64,000 nucleotides of DNA from FEN-1219 sp963810755 (GCA_963810755.1 CAWEOP010000005.1:16778-80777), one strand, 5' to 3'. Numbered from the stretch's first letter, positions 37,258 to 47,202 are shown. Notes: generated from the sequence alone by a model not told the origin. Program-made: numbers and translations.

Positions 37258-38193
37258 ATGCGCATCACGCGACGAAAGCTTCTCGGCTACCCCGTCGCCT
37301 GCGGCGCCGCCTCGCTCACGCTCGGCGCGCGTAGCCGCTGGTCGCACGCCGCCGCGCCGACTTCGGCCGGCATCCAGCTCTGGTCCGTCCGGCAAGCGCT
37401 GCAATCGGACGTCGCTGGCACGCTGCGCAAGCTCCGTGCGATCGGATTCACGGAGGTCGAACCGGCGGGGTTCGCCGGCCTGTCCGCTGCGCAGTTCCGC
37501 AAGCGGCTCGACGACGCGGAGCTCGTCGCACCTAGCGCGCATTTGCCGCTCGATGGGGACGATCTCGAAACCGCGTTCGCGGATGCACACGCGCTCGGCG
37601 CTCGCTATGCAGTGAGCGCGACGCTGCGACCCGGAACCGGCGCTCCCTTCCCCGAGGCCGCTCCCGCGGGCGCCGCCGACGCTCCACGTGCGCCGCCGCT
37701 TCCCGCAATGACGCTCGACGACGCGAAGCGGACCGCTGACCTCGCTAACCGTGTCGGCGAGAAGGCCAAGCGCGCCGGACTGCTGTACGCGTACCACAAC
37801 CATCACTTCGAGCTCGCTCGGGAAGGCGGCGTGCTCGCGTACGACGAGCTGTTGCGTCGAACCGATCCCGAGCTCGTGAAGTTCGAGATGGACTGCGGCT
37901 GGATGGTCATCGGCGGGCTGGATCCGGCCCCCTACTTCGAAACGCATCCCAAGCGTTTCCCACTGATCCACGTGAAGGACTTTCCGCCGCTACCGACCGA
38001 GCCCACCAAGCCGGACGGGCGCGCCGGTGCGGAGCTCGGCCGCGGCACGATCGACTATCGGCCGATCCTCGCCGCCGCAAAGGCGAACGGCCTCGAGCAT
38101 TTGTTCGCCGAGCAGGAGGGCCCGTTCACGCGGATGACCCCGCTCGAAGCCGCCGAGGTCGCCCACGATTATCTAAGCCGCGTGAGCCCCTGA
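37258..38193 (+). CDS. Tat-exported sugar phosphate isomerase/epimerase-like protein
   Basis: A 311-residue protein with a Tat signal (ITRRKLLGYPVACGAASLTL) and a xylose-isomerase-like TIM barrel: GIQLWSVRQALQSDVAGTL, IGFTEVEPAGFAGLSAAQFR, YAYHNHHFELA, VKFEMDCGWMVIGGLDPAPY, PLIHVKDF and EHLFAEQEGPF. The H-N-H, E, D, H and E residues are positioned as in metal-dependent isomerases and epimerases of this fold. Export of a cofactor-bearing barrel is compatible with Tat. A 25-residue Ala/Pro-rich insert lies near residue 130. It follows the ankyrin gene in an operon. The likely substrate is a sugar or sugar derivative in the periplasm. Confidence -1.
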   Translation: MRITRRKLLGYPVACGAASLTLGARSRWSHAAAPTSAGIQLWSVRQALQSDVAGTLRKLRAIGFTEVEPAGFAGLSAAQFRKRLDDAELVAPSAHLPLDGDDLETAFADAHALGARYAVSATLRPGTGAPFPEAAPAGAADAPRAPPLPAMTLDDAKRTADLANRVGEKAKRAGLLYAYHNHHFELAREGGVLAYDELLRRTDPELVKFEMDCGWMVIGGLDPAPYFETHPKRFPLIHVKDFPPLPTEPTKPDGRAGAELGRGTIDYRPILAAAKANGLEHLFAEQEGPFTRMTPLEAAEVAHDYLSRVSP

Positions 38194-38384
38194 GCCGAGG
38201 GCTATTGCGGCGGAGCCGCAACGCTAAGCCGCGGCTCGAAAGCCCCGTCAGCCGGTCCACCCCCATCGCGCCCACGGCCGTGGATAGTGGTCTGCGTCGC
38301 ATTTTTCGCCCTTCGGCGCTTCAGTTTCATGCGCAATGACCGATAGCGGTTGGCGTAGGTACGCAAGCAAACGGGGCGGCGGTC

Positions 38385-38693
38385 ATGAAGGCGTTGTTAA
38401 TAGTCGGCGTTGCAAGCCTGGCTTCGTTCTCGGCGTGGGCGAGCTGCACTGCGCCCCCGGCGCCGCCCTCCCCGCCGAGCGGGGCGGCCGCGACGCGCGT
38501 CGAGATGCTCGCGGCGCAGACGGCGATCAAGGACTACAACGCCGCCGTGGTCAATTACACGGAATGCGTGAGGAAGAGCGCCAATCCGGCCGAGGCCGAA
38601 AGGGCCAGCGATATCGTCGAGCAGCTGGAAAAGCTCGCGGAGCGGTTCAACGCGGAGCTGCGCGCATTCAAACAGAAAAACGGTGCCCAATGA
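38385..38693 (+). CDS. Small periplasmic coiled-coil protein, coupled to wspA
   Basis: A 102-residue protein with a signal peptide (LLIVGVASLASFSAWA), a short Pro-rich segment and an alpha-helical remainder (MLAAQTAIKDYNAAVVNYTE, SDIVEQLEKLAERFNAELRA). Two cysteines (SCTAPP and YTECVRK) could pair after export. No family is recognised. Its stop overlaps the wspA start by four bases (ATGA, 38690-38693), so the two are translationally coupled. This suggests a periplasmic accessory to the surface-sensing receptor. Standard wsp operons described in pseudomonads begin with wspA itself. Confidence -1.
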   Translation: MKALLIVGVASLASFSAWASCTAPPAPPSPPSGAAATRVEMLAAQTAIKDYNAAVVNYTECVRKSANPAEAERASDIVEQLEKLAERFNAELRAFKQKNGAQ

Positions 38694-40330
38694 GCCTCAA
38701 CGTGGTCAAGGACTGGACGATCCGCCGCCGTATTCTCACGAGCTTCGCCGTCGTGCTCGGATTGATGGTCGTGATGGGCCTCGTCGCGCTGCGCGATCTC
38801 GACAACATCGATCAGCGCTCGCAGAACGCCGCAACCACCTCCGTTCCGGGGCTCTACTACAGCACGGAGGTCAAGAGCGAGCTGATCGTCAACTATTCGC
38901 TCACGGCCGAGTACATGGGCCAGACCGACGTGCTGCGGCTCGACACCATCGAAAGGGAGCTCAGCGCGAACAGCGAGCGTTGGGAAAAGTCGATCGGCAA
39001 CTATGAGGTCCTGCCCGCGACCGCCGACGATCGCGAAAAGTTCGCGGACTTCGAATCGATCCGCTCGGCGTACGTCGACACGCAGCGCGAGATCCTCAAA
39101 CGCAGCTCCGAGCTCGACACCGAGGGCGCCAACAAGCTTTGGCGCGAGCAGCTGAGCCCGCAGTTCGAGAAGGCGCGCGCCTCGATCCAGGTGATCGTCG
39201 ACGACAAGAAGGCCTCCGCCGACGCCTCGATGGTTGCGATTTCCGGCGAGCTCACGAACGCTCAAATCGTGATGCTCGCGAGCTTCCTCGCAGCCGTCGC
39301 GCTCACGTTCGTTTGCGCGTACTACCTCCTGAAGGCGATCACCCATCCGCTCGACCAGCTGATGGAGATCGTCGAGGTGATGCGCAGCGGCGACTTCTCG
39401 AAGCGCCTCAAGCTCGAGCGCGAGGACGAATTCCACGCGCTCGCCGTCGGCTGCAATCGCATGGCGGACGAGCTCACTGCGCTCGTGTCCGAGGTGCAGC
39501 AATCGAGCTCCAGGGTCAGCACGTCCGTCAGCGAGATCGCGGCCACCGCGAAGCAGCAGCAAGCGACCGCGGGCGAGATCGCCTCGACGACGATCGAAAT
39601 CGGGGCGACTTCGAAAGAGATCTCCGCGACCTCGAAAGAGCTCGTGAAGACGATGAACGAAGTCGCGACGGTCGCCGAGCAGTCCGCCGCGCTCGCGGGC
39701 GTCGGCCAGGCCGGGCTCGCGCACATGGAAGAGACGATGCGTCAAGTCATGGAAGCGGCCGGCTCGATCAACGCGAAGCTCGCGGTGCTCAACGAGAAGG
39801 CGGCCAACATCAATCAGGTCGTCACCACGATCACGAAGGTCGCGGACCAGACCAACCTGCTGTCGCTCAACGCGGCGATCGAGGCCGAGAAAGCGGGCGA
39901 GCATGGCCGCGGATTCGCCGTCGTCGCGACGGAGATCCGCCGGCTCGCGGACCAGACCGCGGTCGCCACCTACGACATCGAGCAGATGGTGAAGCACATC
40001 CAGTCGGCGGTCGCCGCGGGCGTGATGGGCATGGACAAGTTCTCGGAAGAGGTGCGGCGCGGCATGCAGGAAGTGCAGCAGGTCGGCGGCCAGCTGTCGC
40101 AGATCATTCATCAGGTGCAGGCGCTCGCGCCGCGCGTCGAGTCGGTGAACGAAGGCATGCAGGCGCAGGCGACCGGCGCGGAGCAGATCAGCCACGCGCT
40201 TTCGCAGCTCACGGAAGCGGCGCAGCAGACCGCCGAATCGCTGAGCCAGTCGACGCATGCGATCGGCGACCTCGACGAGGTCTCGAACGGCCTGCGCAAC
40301 GGCGTGCTGCGATTCAAGCTCGCGTCCTGA
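38690..40330 (+). CDS. wspA: WspA-like methyl-accepting chemoreceptor
   Basis: A 546-residue membrane receptor: TM1 at about residues 15-34 and TM2 at about 192-214, flanking a four-helix-bundle type periplasmic domain; HAMP (about 215-268, ITHPLDQLMEIVEVMRSGDF) and a cytoplasmic signalling domain with the conserved hairpin VADQTNLLSLNAAIEAEKAG and GRGFAVVATEIRRLADQTA. In the Wsp pathway WspA senses growth on surfaces or envelope stress and controls the WspE kinase. The start (ATG at 38690) overlaps the upstream small-protein stop. The gene order that follows (CheW, CheR, CheW, CheA-REC, CheB, REC-GGDEF) identifies the system. Confidence -1.
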   Translation: MSLNVVKDWTIRRRILTSFAVVLGLMVVMGLVALRDLDNIDQRSQNAATTSVPGLYYSTEVKSELIVNYSLTAEYMGQTDVLRLDTIERELSANSERWEKSIGNYEVLPATADDREKFADFESIRSAYVDTQREILKRSSELDTEGANKLWREQLSPQFEKARASIQVIVDDKKASADASMVAISGELTNAQIVMLASFLAAVALTFVCAYYLLKAITHPLDQLMEIVEVMRSGDFSKRLKLEREDEFHALAVGCNRMADELTALVSEVQQSSSRVSTSVSEIAATAKQQQATAGEIASTTIEIGATSKEISATSKELVKTMNEVATVAEQSAALAGVGQAGLAHMEETMRQVMEAAGSINAKLAVLNEKAANINQVVTTITKVADQTNLLSLNAAIEAEKAGEHGRGFAVVATEIRRLADQTAVATYDIEQMVKHIQSAVAAGVMGMDKFSEEVRRGMQEVQQVGGQLSQIIHQVQALAPRVESVNEGMQAQATGAEQISHALSQLTEAAQQTAESLSQSTHAIGDLDEVSNGLRNGVLRFKLAS

Positions 40331-40371
40331 AGCCTAAGCGTGCGCTAGTCCAGCCTCCTTGGAGCTGCAAG

Positions 40372-42072
40372 ATGCTGTTCCTTCTGATGCAGCTCGACGG
40401 GGACCGCTACGCGGTCGACATCGCCCAAGTCGCCGAGGTCTTGCCGCTCGTCACGTTGAGAGCCGTGCCTCGCGCGCCGCTCGGCCTCGCGGGAATCGTC
40501 GACTACGGCGGCTCGCCTGTTCCCGTGATCGATCTGTCCCAGCTGCTCGCGAATCGCCCGGCGAATCGGCGCTTGAACACGCGCCTCGTGATCGTCCACT
40601 ACACCGCCGGCGAGCGTAAGCACTTGCTCGGGCTCATCGCGGAGCGCGCGACTGAAACGATGAGGCGCGATCCAAAGGACTTTCAGGACTCCGGCGTCAC
40701 GTCCGACTCGCCGCCGCACCTCGGCCCCGTGGCGCTCGACGCGGCCGGGCCCGTGCACTGGGTCGACGTCGACCGGCTGCTGCCCGACGCTGCTCGCGGA
40801 TTCGTTGTTCCAGCCAGCGGTGAACGCGTGACGGCCTCCGCCGCGAAGATCGAGGCTCTGCTCAAGGAAGCGATGGGTCTCCACGCCGCGTCGATCGGCT
40901 CCGCGTCGGTCGAGCGCGCGGTGCGGGTTCGGCTGGCCGCGTGCGGCGCACCGACGATCGACGACTACTGGCACCGGCTCAAAGGCTCGCGCGGCGAGCT
41001 GCAGGAGCTGATCGAGGTCGTCGTGGTCCCGGAGACCTGGTTTTCGCGCGACCGCGAAGCGTTTGCCGAGCTCACGCGCGTCGCTCGCGAGGAATGGCGT
41101 CCGAGCCGTCCCGCCGCGGTGCGCAGGCTCCTGAGCGTACCTTGCTCGACAGGCGAGGAACCGTACTCGATGGCCATGGCCATGCTCGACGCCGACTTCT
41201 CGCCCGACCGCTTTCTGATCGACGCGGTGGACATCAGCGAGCGGTCGCTCGCGCAAGCGCGGCACGGCGTTTACGGCAAGAACTCCTTCCGCGGCTCGGA
41301 TCTCGCGTTTCGCGACCGTTACTTCGAACCCGTCGACGAAGGCCATCGCGTCAACGACATCGTCCGCCGGGCCGTACGCTTCCAGCGCGGCAACGTGCTC
41401 GCGGACGATTTCCTCTCGGGCGTCGAGCCGTACGACGCGATCTTCTGCCGCAATTTGCTCATCTACTTCGACGAGCCGACGCAGGATCGAACGATCGCGA
41501 CGTTGTGCCGCGTGCTCGCCGACAAAGGCCTGCTGTTCGTCGGACCGGCGGAGGCGAGCACGCTGCTCGATCACGATCTCACCTCCGCGAAAGTACCGCT
41601 GGCATTCGCGTTCCGGAGAATGCCGCCGCGCGTTGCATCGCAACCGGCGCAAGTGCCGGCGCCGCGCCGTCCCGCGCACTCCGCCGCGGCGAAGGTCGAC
41701 AAGGGCGCGGCCCAACGCAAGACCCAAGCGAGCAAGGCGTCGAAACCCGCGCCAACCGCGACGCCGGAAGCCGCCCCACCGGATCGCATCGAGCAGGCCT
41801 TCGCCCTAGCGGACCAGGGTCGACTCGAGGAAGCCGCCGCGCTCTGCGAGGAGCAGCTGCGCGAGCACGGCCCGTCGGCCTCCGCGTTCTATTTGATGGG
41901 GCTCATCTGCAGCGCCGACGGCCGTTTGTCCGCGGCCGATCGCTGCTACCGCAAAGCCCTCTATCTCGACCAGAACCATCACGATGCCCTCGTGCACCTT
42001 GCGCTGCTGCTCGAGCAGCAGGGCGATGCTCACGGAGCCAAGCTGCTGCGCGGGCGCGCGCAAAAGCTCTAG
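40372..42072 (+). CDS. wspC: WspB-WspC fusion: CheW domain plus CheR methyltransferase with TPR
   Basis: One 566-residue open frame containing what are two genes in known wsp operons. Residues about 1-150 are a CheW coupling domain (LMQLDGDRYAVDIAQVAEVL, RAPLGLAGIVDYGGSPVPVI). Residues about 155-415 are CheR (SAM motif LLSVPCSTGEEPYSMAMA, DAIFCRNLLIYFDE). The end holds a linker and TPR motifs (IEQAFALADQGRLEEAAALC, AFYLMGLICSADGRLSAADR). GGAG lies 7 bases before the ATG. A GTGA at 40828-40831 within the junction looks like an old stop/start overlap: GTG is in frame and TGA is one frame off, so a one-base loss could have created the fusion. Role: adaptor plus receptor methylation. Confidence -1.
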   Translation: MLFLLMQLDGDRYAVDIAQVAEVLPLVTLRAVPRAPLGLAGIVDYGGSPVPVIDLSQLLANRPANRRLNTRLVIVHYTAGERKHLLGLIAERATETMRRDPKDFQDSGVTSDSPPHLGPVALDAAGPVHWVDVDRLLPDAARGFVVPASGERVTASAAKIEALLKEAMGLHAASIGSASVERAVRVRLAACGAPTIDDYWHRLKGSRGELQELIEVVVVPETWFSRDREAFAELTRVAREEWRPSRPAAVRRLLSVPCSTGEEPYSMAMAMLDADFSPDRFLIDAVDISERSLAQARHGVYGKNSFRGSDLAFRDRYFEPVDEGHRVNDIVRRAVRFQRGNVLADDFLSGVEPYDAIFCRNLLIYFDEPTQDRTIATLCRVLADKGLLFVGPAEASTLLDHDLTSAKVPLAFAFRRMPPRVASQPAQVPAPRRPAHSAAAKVDKGAAQRKTQASKASKPAPTATPEAAPPDRIEQAFALADQGRLEEAAALCEEQLREHGPSASAFYLMGLICSADGRLSAADRCYRKALYLDQNHHDALVHLALLLEQQGDAHGAKLLRGRAQKL

Positions 42073-42081
42073 GACTCACCG

Positions 42082-42747
42082 ATGCGCGAGGTCATCACGG
42101 ACTGTTGGAACAAGATCGGCGTGCACGGCGACTCGTCGTGCAAAGAGCTCGCGCAGGCGATCCATTGCCGCAACTGCCGTGTCTATTCGAAGGCCGCGGC
42201 GAATCTGCTCGACGGCGATCCGCCTGCCGACTACATCGCCCACTGGACGGAGCAGGCGCGGAGAACCAAGGGTCTAGCCGAGCGCGCCACGGTGTCGGTG
42301 CTCATCTTCCGCATCGGCACGGAGTGGCTTGCTGTGCAGACCACCGCCCTCACGGAGATCGCGAGCCTGCGCGCGATTCACTCGATACCGCACCGACGCA
42401 ACGGCGTGGTGCTTGGGCTCACGAACATCCGCGGCGAGCTGCTCGTGTGCGTGTCGCTGCGCGCGATCTTGAACGTCGACTCGGCGACCGACGCGGACGG
42501 TGGCAAGTCCCGCAGCGTCGCGGGACGATTGCTCGTGATGCAGCGCGATGGCGCGCGCGCGGTGTGCCCGGTGGACGAGGTCCACGGGATCGAGCGCTTC
42601 TTCCCCCGCGATCTCGGCACCGTCCCCGCCACCGTCGCCGGCGCAACGGCCAAGTACACGCGCGCGACGTTCACTTGGGCGAAGCACACCGTCGGCCTGC
42701 TCGATGAGCAATCGGTGTTTCGCGCCGTGAACCGGAGCGTCGCGTGA
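42082..42747 (+). CDS. wspD: WspD-like CheW coupling protein
   Basis: A 221-residue CheW-type adaptor with the long N-terminal extension typical of WspD (DCWNKIGVHGDSSCKELAQA, IHCRNCRVYSKAAANLLDG) and then the CheW fold (LIFRIGTEWLAVQTTALTEI, GLTNIRGELLVCVSLRAIL, FTWAKHTVGLLDEQ). It links WspA to the WspE kinase. It starts 9 bases after the WspB-WspC stop and ends in a GTGA overlap with wspE (42744-42747). Confidence -1.
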   Translation: MREVITDCWNKIGVHGDSSCKELAQAIHCRNCRVYSKAAANLLDGDPPADYIAHWTEQARRTKGLAERATVSVLIFRIGTEWLAVQTTALTEIASLRAIHSIPHRRNGVVLGLTNIRGELLVCVSLRAILNVDSATDADGGKSRSVAGRLLVMQRDGARAVCPVDEVHGIERFFPRDLGTVPATVAGATAKYTRATFTWAKHTVGLLDEQSVFRAVNRSVA

Positions 42748-45080
42748 GCGGGCAGGATCTCAGCGACCTGTCGATGATGGACTTGTTCCGCCTCGACGCG
42801 GACTCGCAGGCGCAGACGCTCGACGCGGGTCTGCTCGCGCTCGAGCGCGATGCCGTCGCCGCGGCGCCGCTCGAGGCGTGCATGCGCGCCGCTCATTCGC
42901 TCAAGGGCGCGGCTCGCGTGATCGGCCTCAACGTCGGAGTCGAGGTGGCGCACGCGCTGGAAGACTGCTTCGTCGCGGCGCAGCGCGGCGCGCTCTTGCT
43001 CGGGCGCGCGCAGATCGACGTCCTACTGCAGGGCGCCGACTTGCTGAAGCGCATCGCGCACACGCCGGAGCCGCAGCTCGGCGAGTGGGCCGGCGCCCGA
43101 GACTCGAGATCGACGTATTCCTCGCCGCGCTGCGCGACACCGTCGCCGCCGCGCGCTTGGCCGGCGCACCGGCGGCTCCCGCCGCGTCGCAAGCCGCCGC
43201 ATCGCAAGCCTCCGCTTCACAGGCCGCGTCCGCGACGGCGGCCCAACCCGCCGCGAAGCCGCGTGCGTCCGACGCGCCAGCGGGACCGCCCGTCGCGCCC
43301 GGCTTCGAAGACAGCGAGATCAGCGACCGCGTGCTCCGCGTAACGGCCGAGCATCTGAATCGTCTGCTCGGCCTCGCGGGCGAGTCCCTCGTCGAATCGC
43401 GCTGGTTGAAGCCCTTCTCCGAATCGTTGTTCCGCTTGAAGCGCCTGCAGAATTCCGCCGCCGCCTCGCTCGACACGCTGCGCGAGACGCTCGCGGACGA
43501 GATCCTGAGCGAGCCGGTCGAGGCCGCGCTCGTTGACGTGCGCCAACGCATCGACGCGTGCCACCAGCTGCTCGCGCAGCAGCTCGTCGAGATCGATCTT
43601 TTCGACAGCCATTCGACGAATCTCGCGCATCGAATGTACGCCTCCGCGCTCGCGTGCCGCATGCGCCCGTTCGCCGACGGCGTGCGCGCCTTCCCGCGAA
43701 TGGTGCGCGACGTCGGCCGCACGCTCGGCAAGCAAGTGCAGCTCGAGATCGTCGGCGACACGACACGCAGGTCGACCGCGACATCCTCGAGAAGCTCGAC
43801 GCGCCGCTCGGCCATCTGCTGCGCAACGCCGTCGACCACGGCATCGAGCAGCCCGAGGAGCGGCGTCGCGGCCGGCAAGCCCGCCGAAGGCGTCGTTCGC
43901 CTCGAGGCGCGCCACAGCGCCGGACAGCTGCATGATCACCGTCGAGCGACGACGGCCGCGGGATCGACCTCGGAAGCGTGCGCAAGGCCGTCGTAGAGCG
44001 CAAGCTCACCAACGAGGAAACGGCCGCAGCAGCTCAGCGAGCGCGGAGCTCTCGAGTTCCTGTTCCTGCCCGGCTTCACGATGAAGCAGGACGGTCACGG
44101 AGATCTCCGGGCGCGGCGTCGGTCTCGACGTCGTGCAGAGACATGCTGAAGCAAGTCCGCGGCACGATTCGCGTGTCGTCGGAGCTCGGCCGCGGGGCAC
44201 GCTTTTCAGATGCAGCTGCCGCTCACGCTCTCGGTCGTGCGCACGCTGCTCGTCGAGATCGGCGGGGAGCCGTACGCGTTCCCGCTCGCCCACATCGTCC
44301 GCACGCTGAAGCTGCCGCAGGAGAGCATCGAGGTGCTCGAAGGACGGCAGCATTTCAAATTCAACGGCCGTTCGATCGGCCTCGTGAGCGCGCAGCAGGT
44401 GTTCGGCGGCGGCGAGCCGAAGCGTCGCGGGCGGCGAGCTCGCCGTGATCGTTCTCGGCGACTCCGTGAACCTCTACGCGCTCGTCACGGACCGGTTCCT
44501 CGGCGAGCGCGACCTCGTCGTCCAGCCGCTCGACCCGCGCCTCGGCAAGATCAAGGACATCGCGGCGGGCTCGCTGATGGAAGACGGCTCACCGGTGCTG
44601 ATCGTCGACATCGACGACATGCTGCGCTCGGTCGAGAAGCTCGTCGCCGAAGGCCGCCTCGACAAAGTGGAGCGCAGCGCCGAGGCCGGCGTGCGCAGCT
44701 CGCGCCGAGCGCGTGCTCGTGGTGGACGACTCGCTCACCGTGCGCGAGCTCGAGCGCAAGCTGCTCGATCAGGCCGGCTACGAGGTCGAGATCGCGGTCG
44801 ACGGCGTCGACGGCTGGAACGCCGTGCGCACGGGCAACTTCGATCTCATCGTCACCGACATCGACATGCCGCGCATGGACGGCATCGAGCTCGTGCAGCT
44901 GATCAAACGGGACCCGAAGCTCGGTAAGCTGCCGGTCATGATCGTCTCGTACAAGGATCGCGAGGAAGACCGCCGGCGCGGGCTCGAGGCGGGCGCCGAC
45001 TACTACCTCACGAAGGGCAGCTTCCACGACGACACGCTGCAGCAGGCCGTCGCGGATCTGATCGGAAGGCCGCCGCGTGA
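42744..45080 (+). pseudogene. wspE: WspE-like CheA-REC hybrid kinase, multiply frameshifted
   Basis: About 779 codons (2,337 bases, a multiple of three) of a hybrid histidine kinase with GTG start. The order is Hpt (CMRAAHSLKGAARVIG, phospho-histidine), an Ala-rich linker, dimerisation, HATPase (APLGHLLRNAVDHGIEQPEE and ISGRGVGLDVV), CheW-like regulatory domain (LVEIGGEPYAFPLAHIVRTL) and a C-terminal receiver (RVLVVDDSLTVRELERKLLD, LIVTDIDMPRMDG). About nine or more single-base frame breaks occur at roughly 43100, 43770, 43860, 43932, 43950, 44035, 44085, 44130, 44200, 44432, 44700 and 45066. Restoring one base near 45066 would bring the TGA at 45078-45080 into frame, overlapping wspF as GTGA. 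All motifs survive, so sequence error is likely. Confidence -1.
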
Positions 45081-46118
45081 AAATCGGCATCGCCAACGAC
45101 GTGCCGACGATCGCGGAATCGCTGCGCCGCATCGTGTCGATTCGCCCCGGCACGCAGGTCGTCTGGGTCGCGCGCGACGGCGCCGAGGCGGTGACCATGT
45201 GCGCCAAGGACACGCCGGACCTGATCCTCATGGATTTGATCATGCCGCGCATGGACGGCGTCGAGGCCACGCGGCAGATCATGGCGAACACGCCGTGCGC
45301 GATCCTCGTCGTGACGTCGAGCGTGGGCACGAACGCGCAGCGCGTGTTCGAGGCGATGGGCCACGGCGCGCTCGACGCGGTCGACACACCGACGCTCGCG
45401 CCCGAGAAATCGCGCGCGCCAGCCGCCGCCCTGCTCGCAACGATCGACCGAATCGCGCAAGGTCATCGCGACGCGCAACGAACGCGCGGCCCCCAAGACC
45501 GCGGCGCCTGCGTTGCGGCCGATGTCGCGCCGCGGCGGACTCGTCGCGATCGGCTCGTCGGCGGGCGGGCCGGCGGCGCTCGCGAAGGTGCTCGGCGGTC
45601 TGCCGCGGGACTTTCCGGCGTCGATCGTGATCGTGCAGCACGTCGACGAGCGGTTCGCGGTCGGCATGGCGGAGTGGTTGAATCAGGTCTCGCCGCTGCC
45701 CGTCCGCGTCGCGGGCGAAGGCGACCTGCCGACGCCCGGCAGCGTGCTGCTCGCGAGCACCCGCGATCATCTCCTGCTCAAGTCCCCCTACGCCCTCGGC
45801 TACTCGCCCGATCCGGCCGACTACGTCTACCGCCCCTCGGTCGACGTCTTCTTCCAGAGCGTTTCGCGCGTTTGGCGCGGCGATGTGGTTGGCGTGCTGC
45901 TCACCGGCATGGGACGCGACGGCGCGACGGGCCTCAAGGCTCTGCGCGACAAGGGCTGGCACACGATCGCGCAGGACCGCGCGAGCAGCGCCGTCTACGG
46001 CATGCCGAAGGCGGCCGCGGAGCTCGATGCCGCGGTCGAGATCCTCGCGCTCGACAGAATCGCGGGGCGGTTGGCCCGCGCGTTTCAGCCCGTGAGCGCC
46101 GCGGTGGCAAAGCGATGA
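45077..46118 (+). pseudogene. wspF: WspF-like CheB methylesterase, one frameshift
   Basis: A response-regulator methylesterase of about 347 codons with GTG start (KIGIANDVPTIAESLRRIVS). The receiver domain contains LILMDLIMPRMDGVEATRQI (phospho-Asp). One frame break near 45462 separates it from the catalytic domain, which has the Ser-His-Asp triad regions GLVAIGSSAGGPAALAK, IVIVQHVDERFAVGMAEWL and GVLLTGMGRDGATGLKALR. Length 1,042 is 3n+1. WspF removes methyl groups from WspA and restrains WspR output; loss of WspF in pseudomonads gives wrinkly, high c-di-GMP colonies. If the frameshift is real, this strain could be locked toward biofilm growth. Confidence -1.
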
Positions 46119-47143
46119 GCGCGGCTCCGATCGAACCCGCTGCGGCGGTGCCCGGGGCCCCGCCAGCGGGCGTCTACGCGATCCGGGTCCTGCTCGTCGA
46201 CGATCAGGTGATGATCGGCGAGGCCGTGCGCCGCGCGCTCGCCAAGGAACCCAATGTCGAATTCCGCTACTGCAACAACCCGAGCGACGCCGTGCACGTG
46301 GCCGAGGAGTTCAAGCCGACGGTGATCCTGCAGGACCTCGTGATGCCGGGCGTGGATGGCCTCACGCTCGTACAACGCTATCGCGCGACGCCTGCGACGC
46401 AGAACATTCCGATCGTGGTGCTGTCGACGAAGGACGAGCCGTCGGTGAAAAGCGAGGCGTTCGCGGTCGGCGCGAGCGACTACTTGATCAAGCTGCCCGA
46501 CGCCATCGAGCTCATCGCGCGCGTGCGCCATCACTCGAAGGCGTACATCAATCAGGTGCAACGCGACGAAGCTTACCGTGCGCTGCACGAGAGCCAGCGC
46601 AAGCTGCTCGAGATCAACCACGAGCTTCAACGGCTCACGAACGTCGACGGTCTCACGGGTCTCTCGAATCGCCGCTACTTCAACGACTACAGCGGGCCGC
46701 AGTGGAAGCTCGCGATTCGCGAGCAGGCGCCGATCGCGATCCTCATGATCGACGTCGACAACTTCAAGAAGTACAACGACACGTACGGCCACCTCGCCGG
46801 CGACGAGGTTTTGAAGAGCGTCGGAGCCGCCATGCTCCGGAGCTTCGCGCGCCCGACCGACTTGCCCGCCCGCTTCGGGGGCGAGGAATTCGTGGTGCTG
46901 CTGCCCGCGACGCCGATCGAGTCGCTGCTGACGCTCGGCGATCGCCTCCGCGCGAATGTCGAAGAGCTCAAGATTCCACACTCCGCCTCCGGCGTCTGCG
47001 GCCACGTGACAGTGAGCGTCGGCGGGGCCGCGGCGATTCCGAATCCGGAGGACACGCTGCTCGCGCTCGTCGAGGCGGCGGATCAGGCGCTCTACGAGGC
47101 GAAGGCATCGGGCAAGAATCGCGTCGTGACGCGCGCGAAATAG
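46115..47143 (+). CDS. wspR: WspR-like response regulator diguanylate cyclase
   Basis: A 342-residue output protein of the Wsp system. The receiver domain (IRVLLVDDQVMIGEAVRRAL) has phospho-acceptor D74 in VILQDLVMPGVDG. The GGDEF domain starts near residue 175 (LTNVDGLTGLSNRRYFNDY) and has an intact active-site GGEEF at 255-259, so it should make c-di-GMP. An RxxD inhibitory site (R246-D249, RPTD) lies five residues before it, allowing product feedback. The start overlaps the wspF stop as ATGA (46115-46118). It is the last gene of the operon. Confidence -1.
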   Translation: MSAAPIEPAAAVPGAPPAGVYAIRVLLVDDQVMIGEAVRRALAKEPNVEFRYCNNPSDAVHVAEEFKPTVILQDLVMPGVDGLTLVQRYRATPATQNIPIVVLSTKDEPSVKSEAFAVGASDYLIKLPDAIELIARVRHHSKAYINQVQRDEAYRALHESQRKLLEINHELQRLTNVDGLTGLSNRRYFNDYSGPQWKLAIREQAPIAILMIDVDNFKKYNDTYGHLAGDEVLKSVGAAMLRSFARPTDLPARFGGEEFVVLLPATPIESLLTLGDRLRANVEELKIPHSASGVCGHVTVSVGGAAAIPNPEDTLLALVEAADQALYEAKASGKNRVVTRAK

Positions 47144-47202
47144 GCGGTTCGCGCGGACCGCGACTGTGGTTCGCGGACGGCTTACGTACGCGTAGGCTCC
47201 TC

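Noticed and set aside
38555..40258. 567-residue minus-strand frame over wspA
   Set aside because: Antisense shadow of the chemoreceptor gene.
39139..42072. 977-residue frame joining wspA-shadow and the CheW/CheR protein
   Set aside because: The first 410 codons are an off-frame reading of wspA; a ribosome-binding site supports the start at 40372.
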